Below are positions 16,092 to 22,963 of a DNA stretch of 40,361 nt, in pieces. The notes beneath the pieces were generated by a model. The model searched no databases. It was given only the letters and a program-made list of their open reading frames with translations, and was not told the DNA's origin. How positions within the stretch are numbered: the first letter of the stretch is position 1; every line of letters begins with the position of its first letter. The translations under genes were made by a program, and so were the position numbers. This DNA comes from Oscillospiraceae bacterium. Its GTDB lineage: Bacteria; Bacillota; Clostridia; Oscillospirales; Oscillospiraceae. Where the stretch lies: the NCBI GenBank assembly GCA_017448455.1, contig JAFSLL010000102.1, positions 1-40,361 of the forward strand, written 5' to 3'.

Positions 16092-16261
16092 CGCCCGTAC
16101 CTATCCCTTTTCATGGTTTCCTGCCATTTTTCGTAGCGATCCCTCGTTACGACGCCGCGCTCGCACGGCAGTTTGCACCGCTTTGAAGAGGCATGGCATA
16201 TACAGGTAGTGACTCCATTCCGTATTCGCATATAGACAGGTATTTTTTCTGTGGGCTTCAC
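16088..16261 (-). CDS. Small Cys-rich phage protein, 57 residues
   Basis: GTG at 16261 preceded at eight bases by TTGGAGG; a TTG five codons earlier lies on the ribosome site itself and is rejected. The stop overlaps the HNH start (ATGA). The product carries four Cys in TTCICHASSKRCKLPC and a basic end RDRYEKWQETMKRDRYGR, so it may bind one zinc. I recognise no defined family. Its fixed coupling to the HNH gene suggests a role with it in packaging, which is only an inference. Confidence 0.65.
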   Translation of the reverse strand: MKPTEKIPVYMRIRNGVTTCICHASSKRCKLPCERGVVTRDRYEKWQETMKRDRYGR

Positions 16262-16406
16262 GGCTCTCGCCTCCAATCAGCAGACGGAGCAGCCGCACCG
16301 TCCGATATGAGAGAGCCGGATCTTCCCCGGCACGGTTTGTCGCAGCCCAACGCTTTTCAGCGCAGCCGTCGTGTGGCGTATATTTTCACAAGGAGGACAT
16401 GGGCGC

Positions 16407-16931
16407 TCATACGTTTTTGTAGATGGCCGCCCGGCTGTATCCGGTGACGCCATCCGTCATCATGGCAAGAAATTCGTCACGGGAGAAGTCCGAGAGCCGG
16501 AAGATCTCCTCGGGCTTCATGCCCAGTTGTTTGGATATCTCCGGCACGGTCTTGCCCTCATCTATCAGGCGCTTCACGATCGCTTTCATCGGCTCCAGCA
16601 GGTGTGTGCCGCGGGCGCGGTTGTGCGTGATCGTGCCATAGATATCGTCGGCCTCGCTGTCGTGGTTCACGATCACCACAGGCACCTTGCCGCCGAGTTT
16701 GGAAAGAAGCGGCTCCCGCCCGGCCACGGTCCAGCGGTGGAAGCCGTCGATGATGGTGTAATCAGGACGCACCACGATAGGCAGCGTCCAGCCGTTAGTG
16801 AGGATGCTCTGAATGAGTAACTGCAGATTGTCCTCGCTGACCTTGTTCGGGTTATAGTCGTTTGCCCGGAGCTTGTCCCGGTCCACCCACCGCAGCGTGG
16901 AGAGCGGCCCGAACACATCGACCTCAGTCAT
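16407..16931 (-). CDS. ParB/Srx-fold protein (IbrB-like), first copy
   Basis: 174 residues. The start ATG overlaps the end of the PP-loop gene upstream by eight bases. The N-terminal 90 residues are a ParB/sulfiredoxin-like domain: LRANDYNPNKVSEDNLQLLI, NGWTLPIVVR, and the motif IIDGFHRWTVAG (Asp62 to Arg66) in place of the usual G-E-R-R box. Two helical segments follow, including KTVPEISKQLGMKPEEIF, which looks like a helix-turn-helix. Paired genes of this kind with PAPS-reductase-like partners are known as IbrB/IbrA in Escherichia coli and occur in phages. The biochemical role is not established; ParB-type domains can bind nucleotides or act as nucleases. Confidence 0.8.
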   Translation of the reverse strand: MTEVDVFGPLSTLRWVDRDKLRANDYNPNKVSEDNLQLLIQSILTNGWTLPIVVRPDYTIIDGFHRWTVAGREPLLSKLGGKVPVVIVNHDSEADDIYGTITHNRARGTHLLEPMKAIVKRLIDEGKTVPEISKQLGMKPEEIFRLSDFSRDEFLAMMTDGVTGYSRAAIYKNV

Positions 16932-18090
16932 GTTTCTTCACCCCCTTTTGCGGTGAAGTCTCACGGCTGAAATCCGCGTAGCCCTTATAGACCGTCGTGT
17001 ACAAGGCCCGCAGGGAGCGGAGCTTCGGATCTCCGGCGATAATGGCGTCGTGCATCACCCGAAAATGGTCGTTGGTCATCACGGCGCTGTTTCTGATGTA
17101 AAAGGCCCGGTATGCTTTGTGCACCTTCTCCATGCCTGGGATCCCGAAATACTTTCCGGATTCGGTGAAGATCATGCGCTTGCATTCGGCCTTGTAGTCC
17201 TTCGTCGGCTCGCTGCCCTCCAGCTCCCGGCGCTTTCTGGTGCTGCGCTTGAACATTTCACTGTCCCAGTAGAGCAGCGTCAGATAGGCGTTCGGCTCCC
17301 GCTTCTCGATCTGCGCCCAGAGCGCCGGATCAGTCTCGGCAATATACCGCAGGCCGGCGATCCCCTCGGAGCCGAAGAAGTTGCAGAGCCGAAGGTGCCG
17401 TTTTGTCACGCCTACCTCGTAGAGATGGATATACGCCTCCGGGAAGTCCAGATTGTGCTCCTTGATGTAGAGCCAAATATCGCTGTCCCGCCAGTCGTAT
17501 ATGGGATACTGGCAATTTGAGCTCGTGATGCCGCCTTTTCCCAGGCCTACCCGCGTCAGGAGCTTGGCCCTCTGCACGGACTCGGAGCCGCGCAGGCCGA
17601 CCATCTGAATGCCGTCCCTCGTGATGGCCTTGCAGAACTCTTGATAGTTCATCTGGCCGGGATAGGAGAGATACGGGTTTCTCGTGATTGCGAAGGGCGG
17701 CGGCTGGCGCACCCACGCGCTTTCTTTCCCCGGCTCCCAGGTGATCCATTCCTCGGTGTTCTGCAGATAGTGCAGGATGCTCGACTGACGGACCGGCAGG
17801 CAATACCATTGGAAAGCGGCTCCTACGGCGAGGAACCGCTTTCGCCAGCGAATCGCCATCTGAAACATGCTCTCATAGATGGCCTCTTCGTCGATGAAGA
17901 TCACCACGAGCTGCTTTGCGTCAATCCGGCCCTCCATGATCAGCTGATAGGTCACATGGGCCAGACACAGGCTGTCTTTGCCCGCCGAAAAGCTCAGATA
18001 TACCGGGACGCCGTTGGAGAACACATTGAGGACGCGCTGCCGGGCGGCGGTGACGACGTCCATCGTCCCCTCGATACGCTTCACAGCCAT
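16924..18090 (-). CDS. PP-loop ATPase, PAPS-reductase-like (IbrA-like), first copy
   Basis: 388 residues; the ATG overlaps the upstream ParB-like gene by ten bases. A PP-loop motif SAGKDS sits at 35-40 (YLSFSAGKDSLCLAHV), followed by VVIFIDEEAIYESMFQM, then GLRGSESVQRAKLL (substrate/AMP handling region) and SNCQYPIYDWRDSDIWLYI, as in PAPS reductase and sulfate adenylyltransferase-type enzymes. The C-terminal 150 residues match the extra domain of IbrA-like proteins. The ECGxH active-site Cys motif of true CysH is absent, so sulfate reduction is unlikely. The family activates substrates by AMP transfer, as in DndC-like DNA sulfur modification. The actual substrate is unknown. Confidence 0.82.
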   Translation of the reverse strand: MAVKRIEGTMDVVTAARQRVLNVFSNGVPVYLSFSAGKDSLCLAHVTYQLIMEGRIDAKQLVVIFIDEEAIYESMFQMAIRWRKRFLAVGAAFQWYCLPVRQSSILHYLQNTEEWITWEPGKESAWVRQPPPFAITRNPYLSYPGQMNYQEFCKAITRDGIQMVGLRGSESVQRAKLLTRVGLGKGGITSSNCQYPIYDWRDSDIWLYIKEHNLDFPEAYIHLYEVGVTKRHLRLCNFFGSEGIAGLRYIAETDPALWAQIEKREPNAYLTLLYWDSEMFKRSTRKRRELEGSEPTKDYKAECKRMIFTESGKYFGIPGMEKVHKAYRAFYIRNSAVMTNDHFRVMHDAIIAGDPKLRSLRALYTTVYKGYADFSRETSPQKGVKKHD

Positions 18091-18767
18091 ATCTTTTCAC
18101 CGCACTTCGGGCAGACCAGGAAGCGTCTTTGCAACGCAATTCCAGCCGTTCCCTCGGCTTTTTCGTCCAGACCTGCTCCTATATCGGGGGGAGGCGAGGA
18201 GCCGTTTCCCTCGCGTTCCAGAGGCCCGCCCGGCGTTGCCGGTGTCAATTCCTCCGCAGAGGCGACAAAAGCGGCCTCTTCTTCCTGGTACCGGGCCGCC
18301 GCGCGCTTCATATCGTCCTTGGTCTCCGTATCGAGGAGCCCGTAGTCGCCCATGAAGTCATCCGCGCTGACGGCGTCGAAGGTCAGCGTTTCGAGAAGAT
18401 CCGCGTCATAGCCGGGAATATCGAAGTCTTTGACCTCGCCGAGCTGGGCAATGATGCCCTCGATCATTTCAAGGTTATCCACGCCCAGGGAATAGATTTT
18501 GTTGTCGGCCATCATCATTTTGAGCTTGTCGCTCTCCGACATGCCCGCTTTGATGAAGCAGGCCGCCTCGGTCATGCCGAGGGCTTTCATGGCCTCATAC
18601 AGACCGTTGCCGATCAGTATGGTCTTGTTTTCGTCGCAGACGATGGCCTTGGTCTGCCCGAACTTCTCGACAGACCGCTTATATTCTGAAATCTGCTTGG
18701 CAGAGTGGAGCCGGACGTTTTTCGGGTTCGGCGTCAACTCCGCAAGCGGGATCATCGTGACATTCAT
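18081..18767 (-). CDS. ParB-like protein with C-terminal CxxC, second copy
   Basis: 228 residues, ATG overlapping the upstream gene stop (ATGA). The N-terminal domain has MIPLAELTPNPKNVRLHSA, YKRSVEKFGQTKAIVC, and IGNGLYEAMKALGM at the position of the ParB box, then SDKLKMMMADNKIYSLGVDN, as in ParB-like domains found in phages and fused to DNA methylases. The middle is acidic and Ala-rich, then a Pro/Gly-rich linker, and the protein ends in LVCPKCGEKIWL, half a zinc ribbon (Cys219, Cys222). It is related to, but longer and different from, the first ParB-like protein. Likely partner of one PP-loop protein. Confidence 0.78.
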   Translation of the reverse strand: MNVTMIPLAELTPNPKNVRLHSAKQISEYKRSVEKFGQTKAIVCDENKTILIGNGLYEAMKALGMTEAACFIKAGMSESDKLKMMMADNKIYSLGVDNLEMIEGIIAQLGEVKDFDIPGYDADLLETLTFDAVSADDFMGDYGLLDTETKDDMKRAAARYQEEEAAFVASAEELTPATPGGPLEREGNGSSPPPDIGAGLDEKAEGTAGIALQRRFLVCPKCGEKIWL

Positions 18768-19549
18768 GCGCCCACCCCCATAAGGAAGGATCGGGCGCTG
18801 GGAAGCCGCTCCGCAGCTTTGAGGATGATCGTCGGGTCAATCTCATAGACCTCGCGGTAGCCCTTCATGATATCCTGACTGCAGAACTCCCGCTCCGGCC
18901 ATGCGTGGGTGCCCTGCACCCAGCCGTCTTTCCAGCCGTAGATCGGCGGGAGCGGCAGTCCGTTGTAGCGGATATATCCGAGCAGCGCCTCATGGGGCCA
19001 CGCCCGGAGGGGCGAAAAGCGGACCTCGCCGGTCTTTTTCCGGATATAACCGTCCGGGCCGCAGTTGTTCCCGTCAATTGTCCGGTGCCCCATAAGGAGC
19101 AAATCAAGGTGGTTGTCGAAGAACATCTTTGTGAACGGCCCTCTCTGGCTGATCTGATGCCAACGCTGCCCGACAACGCCCTCTGCGAAAATCAGGTTTT
19201 GATGGTGATACAGCCAGTCCAGGCCGTAGCCGGTGTGCATCATCATGACGCCCTCCGGCTTGTTCTTTTTTACCCACTCCACGAATGCGGGATAGTCCAG
19301 GTCGCAATAAGCGAAATACCCGGTGCGGATCCCTGCCCGCTCGCACAGGCTGGCAAGGACAATACTGTCCTTACCTGCACTGTACGCATAGGCGGCGCGT
19401 TTCCCGGCCGTGGCCGTCCGGATCTCCGCGAGGGCGGTGTCCGTGAAGCTCTTGACCTCCTCCGGGGAGATCAGCTCCTCGATGTGCTCCCACGCCCTCT
19501 GCCAGTCCTCATTCCGGCTGGTCTGCTTCCGTCCGAGCACCTGTTTCAT
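18764..19549 (-). CDS. PP-loop ATPase, PAPS-reductase-like, second copy
   Basis: 261 residues from the ATG at 19549, which overlaps the stop of the membrane protein gene (ATGA). The same frame is open much further upstream, but that part only mirrors the membrane gene. The PP-loop SAGKDS is at 57-62 (AYSAGKDSIVLASLCERAG), followed by YFAYCDLDYPAFVEWV, LLMGHRTIDGNNCGPDGY and KTGEVRFSPLRAWPHEALLGYI, the usual C-terminal PAPS-reductase-family pattern. It is shorter than the first copy and lacks the IbrA extension and the CysH ECGxH motif. It begins the four-gene PP-loop/ParB string. Substrate unknown. Confidence 0.82.
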   Translation of the reverse strand: MKQVLGRKQTSRNEDWQRAWEHIEELISPEEVKSFTDTALAEIRTATAGKRAAYAYSAGKDSIVLASLCERAGIRTGYFAYCDLDYPAFVEWVKKNKPEGVMMMHTGYGLDWLYHHQNLIFAEGVVGQRWHQISQRGPFTKMFFDNHLDLLLMGHRTIDGNNCGPDGYIRKKTGEVRFSPLRAWPHEALLGYIRYNGLPLPPIYGWKDGWVQGTHAWPEREFCSQDIMKGYREVYEIDPTIILKAAERLPSARSFLMGVGA

Positions 19550-20544
19550 GTCGACACCGCCTTTCGCTTCTCTCGAGCGTTCCAGACGATGGCGAACAGG
19601 ACGCCCCCGGCCACAAAGTAGATCCGCACCGAGGCCATGAGCGTCCACATGCCCATGACTCCCAGCGGGATCAGTACGCTCCAAAAAGCAATCAGCCCTG
19701 CGTTCACCGCAAGGCCGACTTTTTTCCCGAAGGCGATATAGATGCTGTACATGGAGGAGGACAGGGTAGATGTTCCGATAATGGTGATCAGCACGGCCTT
19801 GACGATGTTCAGCGCCGGCGTGAACTTGGTCCATGCCAGCGGGAAGACGATCGCCATATAGATGCCGAAGAAGATGCCGCCCATGGTAAAGGCCCTCTTC
19901 ACGTTGACCTTTGCCGTGCCGTCCTCGTTTTGGTCGTTGTAGGCCAGAATCTCGAAGAAGTAGGGATAGGTGAATGGGCCGGGCAGCAACAGGATCGCTT
20001 TCCAGATGCCGGTTTTCATCGGCTCCGCTTCGAGGCCGAGCGTGATCTGATTGACGGCACCGCCCGTGTGGAGCAGGGCCGCGACTGTGACAGCTGCGGC
20101 CATCAGATAGACGATGATCCAGCCGAAGCCGTCTGTCAGCACGTTCCGGATCATGCCGAAGCGAAGCAGGATGATAAGGAAAACGACGGCCAGCGCATAG
20201 GCCACATATTTGCCGAAGTCCGGCCCGAGCGCCGTGTCTGCGAAAACCGTCTGCATCCCGTTCATGGAAAGCCATGCCTGAAAGACGCACATGATGGCGC
20301 AGATGTATTCCATCACACGGGAGCGGAACACTTCACGCACCTTCGGGATTTTGCAGGCGACAGCGCCGAACAGGATGCAGGCCAGGACGTTGCCGATCAC
20401 CCAGATCAGCGAGGGAATAGCCCCGTAGGTCTGCGTCATGGTGACGCCGTTCATCAGAGAGCCGATGCCCGCCCATGTGGCGGCGATGCTCAATGCGTAG
20501 TAGGTCTGCGGATTGCGGATAAACCTTTCTTTCAGTGTCTTCAT
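19546..20544 (-). CDS. Phage-encoded ten-helix membrane protein, possible transporter
   Basis: 332 residues from the ATG at 20544, with AAAGGAGGG nine bases upstream. I count about ten hydrophobic segments (17-33, 43-65, 78-100, 111-130, 140-158, 181-200, 219-237, 247-270, 276-297, 303-322) and short basic loops. Segment 1 (TWAGIGSLMNG) and segment 6 (LLLPGPFTYPYFFEIL) are broken by Gly/Pro, as in transporters with unwound helices such as the LeuT/APC fold, but no family is recognised with certainty. It is too large for a holin and is first in the operon with the PP-loop/ParB genes, overlapping the next by ATGA. It may import a substrate for them or act on the host envelope; both are guesses. 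Confidence 0.75.
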   Translation of the reverse strand: MKTLKERFIRNPQTYYALSIAATWAGIGSLMNGVTMTQTYGAIPSLIWVIGNVLACILFGAVACKIPKVREVFRSRVMEYICAIMCVFQAWLSMNGMQTVFADTALGPDFGKYVAYALAVVFLIILLRFGMIRNVLTDGFGWIIVYLMAAAVTVAALLHTGGAVNQITLGLEAEPMKTGIWKAILLLPGPFTYPYFFEILAYNDQNEDGTAKVNVKRAFTMGGIFFGIYMAIVFPLAWTKFTPALNIVKAVLITIIGTSTLSSSMYSIYIAFGKKVGLAVNAGLIAFWSVLIPLGVMGMWTLMASVRIYFVAGGVLFAIVWNAREKRKAVST

Positions 20545-20603
20545 TTGACACCCTCCTTTGTTTCGTCCGCCCATTTGGCGGCGATATTCAAAGGAGTTGC
20601 CAT
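20541..20603 (-). CDS. Short leader ORF before the membrane protein, 20 residues
   Basis: ATG at 20603 with GGAAGGAGGG about eleven bases upstream, product beginning MATPLNIAAKW and ending KEGVK. Its TGA overlaps the membrane protein ATG (AAATGA), and the ribosome site of that gene lies within it. This arrangement fits a translationally coupled leader peptide controlling the first gene of the late operon. It may instead be chance. Confidence 0.5.
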   Translation of the reverse strand: MATPLNIAAKWADETKEGVK

Positions 20604-20637
20604 GATACAGACTGCCCTCCTTCCGCATAAAAGTGAA

Positions 20638-20660
20638 GCACCCAGCGGCGAACTGGGTGC
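20638..20660 (-). other. Hairpin in the late 5' leader
   Basis: Arms GCACCCAG and CTGGGTGC pair perfectly around a 7-base loop, about 20 bases after the expected start of the late transcript. No U-run follows directly, so stabilisation of the RNA end or attenuation are both possible. Confidence 0.5.
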
Positions 20661-20685
20661 CTCGAATACGGATTCTGCGAGCATA

Positions 20686-20714
20686 TCTATATCACACTTT
20701 TGGCGCGACATCAA
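20686..20714 (-). promoter_or_regulatory. Predicted late promoter
   Basis: Minus-strand TTGATG (20714-20709), 17-base spacer, TATAGA (20691-20686), with an extended TG one base before the -10. It lies in the 150-base gap between the early gene at 20754 and the leader ORF, so it would drive the membrane protein, PP-loop/ParB and packaging genes. Confidence 0.6.
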
Positions 20715-20741
20715 GCGTCACGGCGCGTCACAGCGCGTCAC
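20712..20741 (-). repeat. Three contiguous 10-bp direct repeats upstream of the late promoter
   Basis: Minus-strand units GTGACGCGCT, GTGACGCGCC and GTGACGCTTG lie end to end and run into the -35 hexamer. The unit equals about one helical turn, so a protein could bind three times on the same face. An activator binding site for late transcription is the simplest reading; none is identified. Confidence 0.75.
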
Positions 20742-20753
20742 GTCGATGCAACT

Positions 20754-21086
20754 TTACAAAGGCCAGTTTTCTTTTTGGGCTATATCCCACGAGGACAGGG
20801 GCTTTCTCCGGCCCGTGAAGTCCTCCAAGGCTTCCTCCGTACCGCATCTGTTGCAGATGTAAACCTTTGCCCTTCGGCTGAGTGCGTTCCGGATGGGGTC
20901 CTTATCCATCGCCCAGCATCCGCACCGGGGGCAGGGAAACCGGAAATCTCTCTGGCGTCGGGCGAAACGCACGATCTTGTCTATGGCCTCGACCTCAGCT
21001 GTGAATTCTTTATAGCCCATCTGCCCGGCCCGCTCCATAGCATCGGAGGCGGCCTGCAGCTCTTCGGGCGTCCAGTCGCGGCTCAT
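20754..21086 (-). CDS. Small zinc-ribbon phage protein
   Basis: 110 residues, ATG overlapping the preceding stop (ATGA). The N-terminal half is helical (WTPEELQAASDAMERAGQMG). The second half has a four-Cys ribbon: CPRCGCW and, 30 residues on, CNRCGTEEAL, clearly a zinc site. The end is Trp-rich (SSWDIAQKENWPL). Proteins of this kind are common in clostridial prophages, and I know of no proven function. As the last gene before the late promoter it is a possible candidate for a regulator of late transcription, comparable in size to known late zinc activators, but there is no direct evidence. Confidence 0.8.
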   Translation of the reverse strand: MSRDWTPEELQAASDAMERAGQMGYKEFTAEVEAIDKIVRFARRQRDFRFPCPRCGCWAMDKDPIRNALSRRAKVYICNRCGTEEALEDFTGRRKPLSSWDIAQKENWPL

Positions 21087-21307
21087 GCTGTTGCCTCCTC
21101 GATGGCAGAAATGGCTTCATCCAGACTGTCATAGGCGGTGTCCAGATTGTCGCAGGCCTCTTCAGCTTTCTCCAGTTTCTCGGTCATGCTTTCCGGGATG
21201 TTGTCGCGAGCTTCTTCCTCTTCCTCTTTGATGGTTTCGAGCTCCTCTTTCAGTGCTTCGAGTTGCTCCTTGATCTCGGCCAGGGCCTTTCTGCGGATCT
21301 TATTCAT
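21083..21307 (-). CDS. Small coiled-coil phage protein
   Basis: 74 residues, nearly all Glu/Lys/Leu/Ala heptads (LAEIKEQLEALKEELETIKE, then KLEKAEEACDNLDTAYDSL), a breaker IPESM in the middle, so two helices folding into a coiled coil. ATG preceded by GAAAGGATG. The stop is coupled by ATGA to the zinc-ribbon gene, suggesting that the two act together. Small proteins like this are widespread in clostridial phages; function is unknown. Confidence 0.8.
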   Translation of the reverse strand: MNKIRRKALAEIKEQLEALKEELETIKEEEEEARDNIPESMTEKLEKAEEACDNLDTAYDSLDEAISAIEEATA

Positions 21308-21355
21308 GATGCATCCTTTCTCCCGGTCTTTGGCCCGGCCGGGAGGGCGTAGCGG

Positions 21356-21730
21356 TCATTCCTCGGTGAATATCTCGATCGTGAGTTCGTCAAAAGCCTG
21401 GGCCAGCGCCGGAACAATGTCCTTGAAGTAGCGGCATTTTGCCTTGTTCAGCCGGATCCCTGTGATGCGCTGGAACGATCCGGCATACTGGTTGCTTGTA
21501 TAGCCGTCCTTCTTGTTGAGCCCGAGGCAGTTCTTCATGTGCTGCTTATCGGACCAGAAGCTCCAAAGTGAGTAGACCTCTTGGCCGTTTTCCTCCCGCT
21601 CGTAGAGCATGATCAAATAGGCGTTCCCGGTGTAGAGATTGACGGTGTACTCGATCTCGGTGCCGTCGCCCTCCTTCTGGAGGACCGTAGCCTCCCCGCA
21701 TTTATCTTCCCACTGCCAATGAAGTGCCAT
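21356..21730 (-). CDS. Conserved phage/mobile-element protein, unknown function
   Basis: 124 residues, ATG preceded by AAAGGATG. Beta-rich first half (ALHWQWEDKCGEATVLQ, TVNLYTGNAYLIMLYERE) then YSLWSFWSDKQHMKNCLGL and a helical tail FKDIVPALAQAFDELTIEIF. Aromatic-rich proteins of this pattern are common in clostridial mobile elements, but no activity is known to me. It lies in the early gene string. Confidence 0.8.
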   Translation of the reverse strand: MALHWQWEDKCGEATVLQKEGDGTEIEYTVNLYTGNAYLIMLYEREENGQEVYSLWSFWSDKQHMKNCLGLNKKDGYTSNQYAGSFQRITGIRLNKAKCRYFKDIVPALAQAFDELTIEIFTEE

Positions 21731-21807
21731 GATATCATCCTTTCTCGCCTGCCATCATCAGCGCCGGGAGGCGATCCCACGGCGGACGCCCCGGAGGGCG
21801 TTTCGGC

Positions 21808-22002
21808 TTAATCTACTGTAATGCTCCCATATTCGCCTTCGTCTTGTTCGATTAACTCCCAGGCATAACGCTCAATCTCATCTCGCGACGGGCTATAAGA
21901 ATCTGCAAAATCATCATCGGTGATTTCCTCGTTGTCAACCAGCCATTCGATCACATCTTCATCATTAAAGCGAACCGTCACCGTGCAACTGCAAACATGC
22001 AT
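21808..22002 (-). CDS. Small acidic phage protein
   Basis: 64 residues, ATG preceded by AAAGGACG. Begins MHVCSCTVTVRFNDEDV and continues with many Asp/Glu (EITDDDFADSYSPSRDEIER), ending GEYGSITVD. Two early Cys are close together. The strong negative charge is typical of small phage proteins that bind host factors or mimic DNA, but there is no family match I can name. It sits between two spacer hairpins in the early operon. Confidence 0.75.
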   Translation of the reverse strand: MHVCSCTVTVRFNDEDVIEWLVDNEEITDDDFADSYSPSRDEIERYAWELIEQDEGEYGSITVD

Positions 22003-22050
22003 TTTTGTTCGTCCTTTCTGCCCTCGTAACCTCCGGGGCGGGCTGTTCTT

Positions 22051-22317
22051 TTACTTGCCCTTATACTGCTGGATGGCGTAGTTTTCGCTGTACATCCGGA
22101 TCAGTTCGTTTTTACTCTCCCGGAGGGCCTTTCTCATGCCGATCTTCAAGGTGTCGGTGAGTTGATCAGCAACAGCCTTGTACTGGCTGATGCTCTTCTG
22201 GTAGTCAACGTAGATGTTGCGGTAGATCACACAGTCATTGTCGGGGCAGTTCTTTATGAGTTGTTCCCCAAGACTCCGCAAGCTATAGCCGAGCTCCAAG
22301 TATTTGATTTCTTCCAT
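22051..22317 (-). CDS. Small helical phage protein
   Basis: 88 residues, ATG with GGGGGG seven bases upstream, right after the stop of the previous gene. Predicted mainly helical with LGYSLRSLGEQLIKNC, ISQYKAVADQLTDTLKIG and a charged end NELIRMYSENYAIQQYKGK. I do not recognise a family. Coupled placement behind the 206-residue gene suggests one transcript. Confidence 0.75.
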   Translation of the reverse strand: MEEIKYLELGYSLRSLGEQLIKNCPDNDCVIYRNIYVDYQKSISQYKAVADQLTDTLKIGMRKALRESKNELIRMYSENYAIQQYKGK

Positions 22318-22329
22318 TGTTCGCCCCCC

Positions 22330-22950
22330 TTATTTCAGCGTGTAGCTGTTGCCTCTGGCGTTGACGACGTACTGGACGGAGACGCGGCCCGTGCGGCTCT
22401 TGCTGTAGTGCTTGGTGATCTTCTCGATCTCCGAGAGCCGGACGCTTTTGCATTTGGGCTGGCGCCGGATGAACGGGAGGACCGTCTCTTTGGCCGCCTC
22501 GGAGAACTCCTGTTGTTTTTCGGTATAGCGGGTGCGGTATCGCTCGGCCTCTTTGTCCTGCTGGGCGATGGCCTCTTCTCTGGCGCCGTACCACTTGGAG
22601 CCGTCACGGTGCTGCCGGCCGATCTCGTAGAACACCTCACTGGAGAGAACATCAAGGTTGCTGGTCCATGCAGTCTGCCATGTGTCCTGGCTATTCGGGA
22701 TGACCTGGTCAGTAACGCGGCCGACGATCAACTCAAGGCCCTCCAAACGGTAAAACTTATCATTGAGCCTAACGACGGGCTTCCCGAAGTTGTCCAGCAC
22801 GACCCGGATGATCTCTTTCCCGTCCGTTAGGTCTACCTTGCCGACCTCGCCCTGGCTGCCGCTCATAGTCGCGGTGTTGATCACGTACCCCTTGGCGATC
22901 AGATCGGCCACAGCCTCGGTGAACTTGCGGTTGATTTGCTCGAACTTCAT
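22330..22950 (-). CDS. Conserved phage protein, unknown function
   Basis: 206 residues from the ATG at 22950, chosen because AAGGAGG is then about eight bases away; an ATG two codons earlier sits too close. The N-terminal half is beta-rich (AKGYVINTATMSGSQGE, KVDLTDGKEIIRVVLDNFGK, KFYRLEGLELIVGRV). The C-terminal half is helical and basic, ending in a small domain with KSRTGRVSVQYVVNARGNS. Proteins of this kind occur in clostridial prophages and integrative elements; no function is known to me. It is the largest early gene, so it might carry a main early role. Confidence 0.78.
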   Translation of the reverse strand: MKFEQINRKFTEAVADLIAKGYVINTATMSGSQGEVGKVDLTDGKEIIRVVLDNFGKPVVRLNDKFYRLEGLELIVGRVTDQVIPNSQDTWQTAWTSNLDVLSSEVFYEIGRQHRDGSKWYGAREEAIAQQDKEAERYRTRYTEKQQEFSEAAKETVLPFIRRQPKCKSVRLSEIEKITKHYSKSRTGRVSVQYVVNARGNSYTLK

Positions 22951-22963
22951 TCTCATTTCCTCC

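Larger units (their letters stand above)
21308..22050 (-). other. GC-rich hairpins in three early intergenic spacers
   Basis: Each spacer (21308-21355, 21731-21807, 22003-22050) has the order stop, GC-rich inverted repeat, then GAAAGGA ribosome site and ATG. Examples are CTCCCGG/CCGGGAG in the first and ACGCCC/GGGCGT in the second; the third has GCCC/GGGC. The first two share a CGCCCTCC box. They could tune translation or RNA decay of single genes. Confidence 0.45.

Noticed and set aside
16262-16406. Possible tiny gene between the first ParB-like gene and the Cys-rich gene
   Set aside because: An ATG coupled to the ParB stop gives only 17 codons and no better frame is supported; treated as a spacer.
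16924-18090. Assimilatory PAPS reductase (cysH)
   Set aside because: The PP-loop is present but the ECGxH active-site motif is missing, and no sulfate assimilation genes surround it.
19550-20290. Extended N-terminus for the second PP-loop protein
   Set aside because: The open frame overlaps the membrane protein gene in another frame and has Arg/His/Pro-rich composition of a mirrored frame; the ATG at 19549 is coupled and starts the real protein.
20712-20741. Short repeats as a CRISPR array
   Set aside because: Ten-base units with no spacers and immediate promoter context; not CRISPR.
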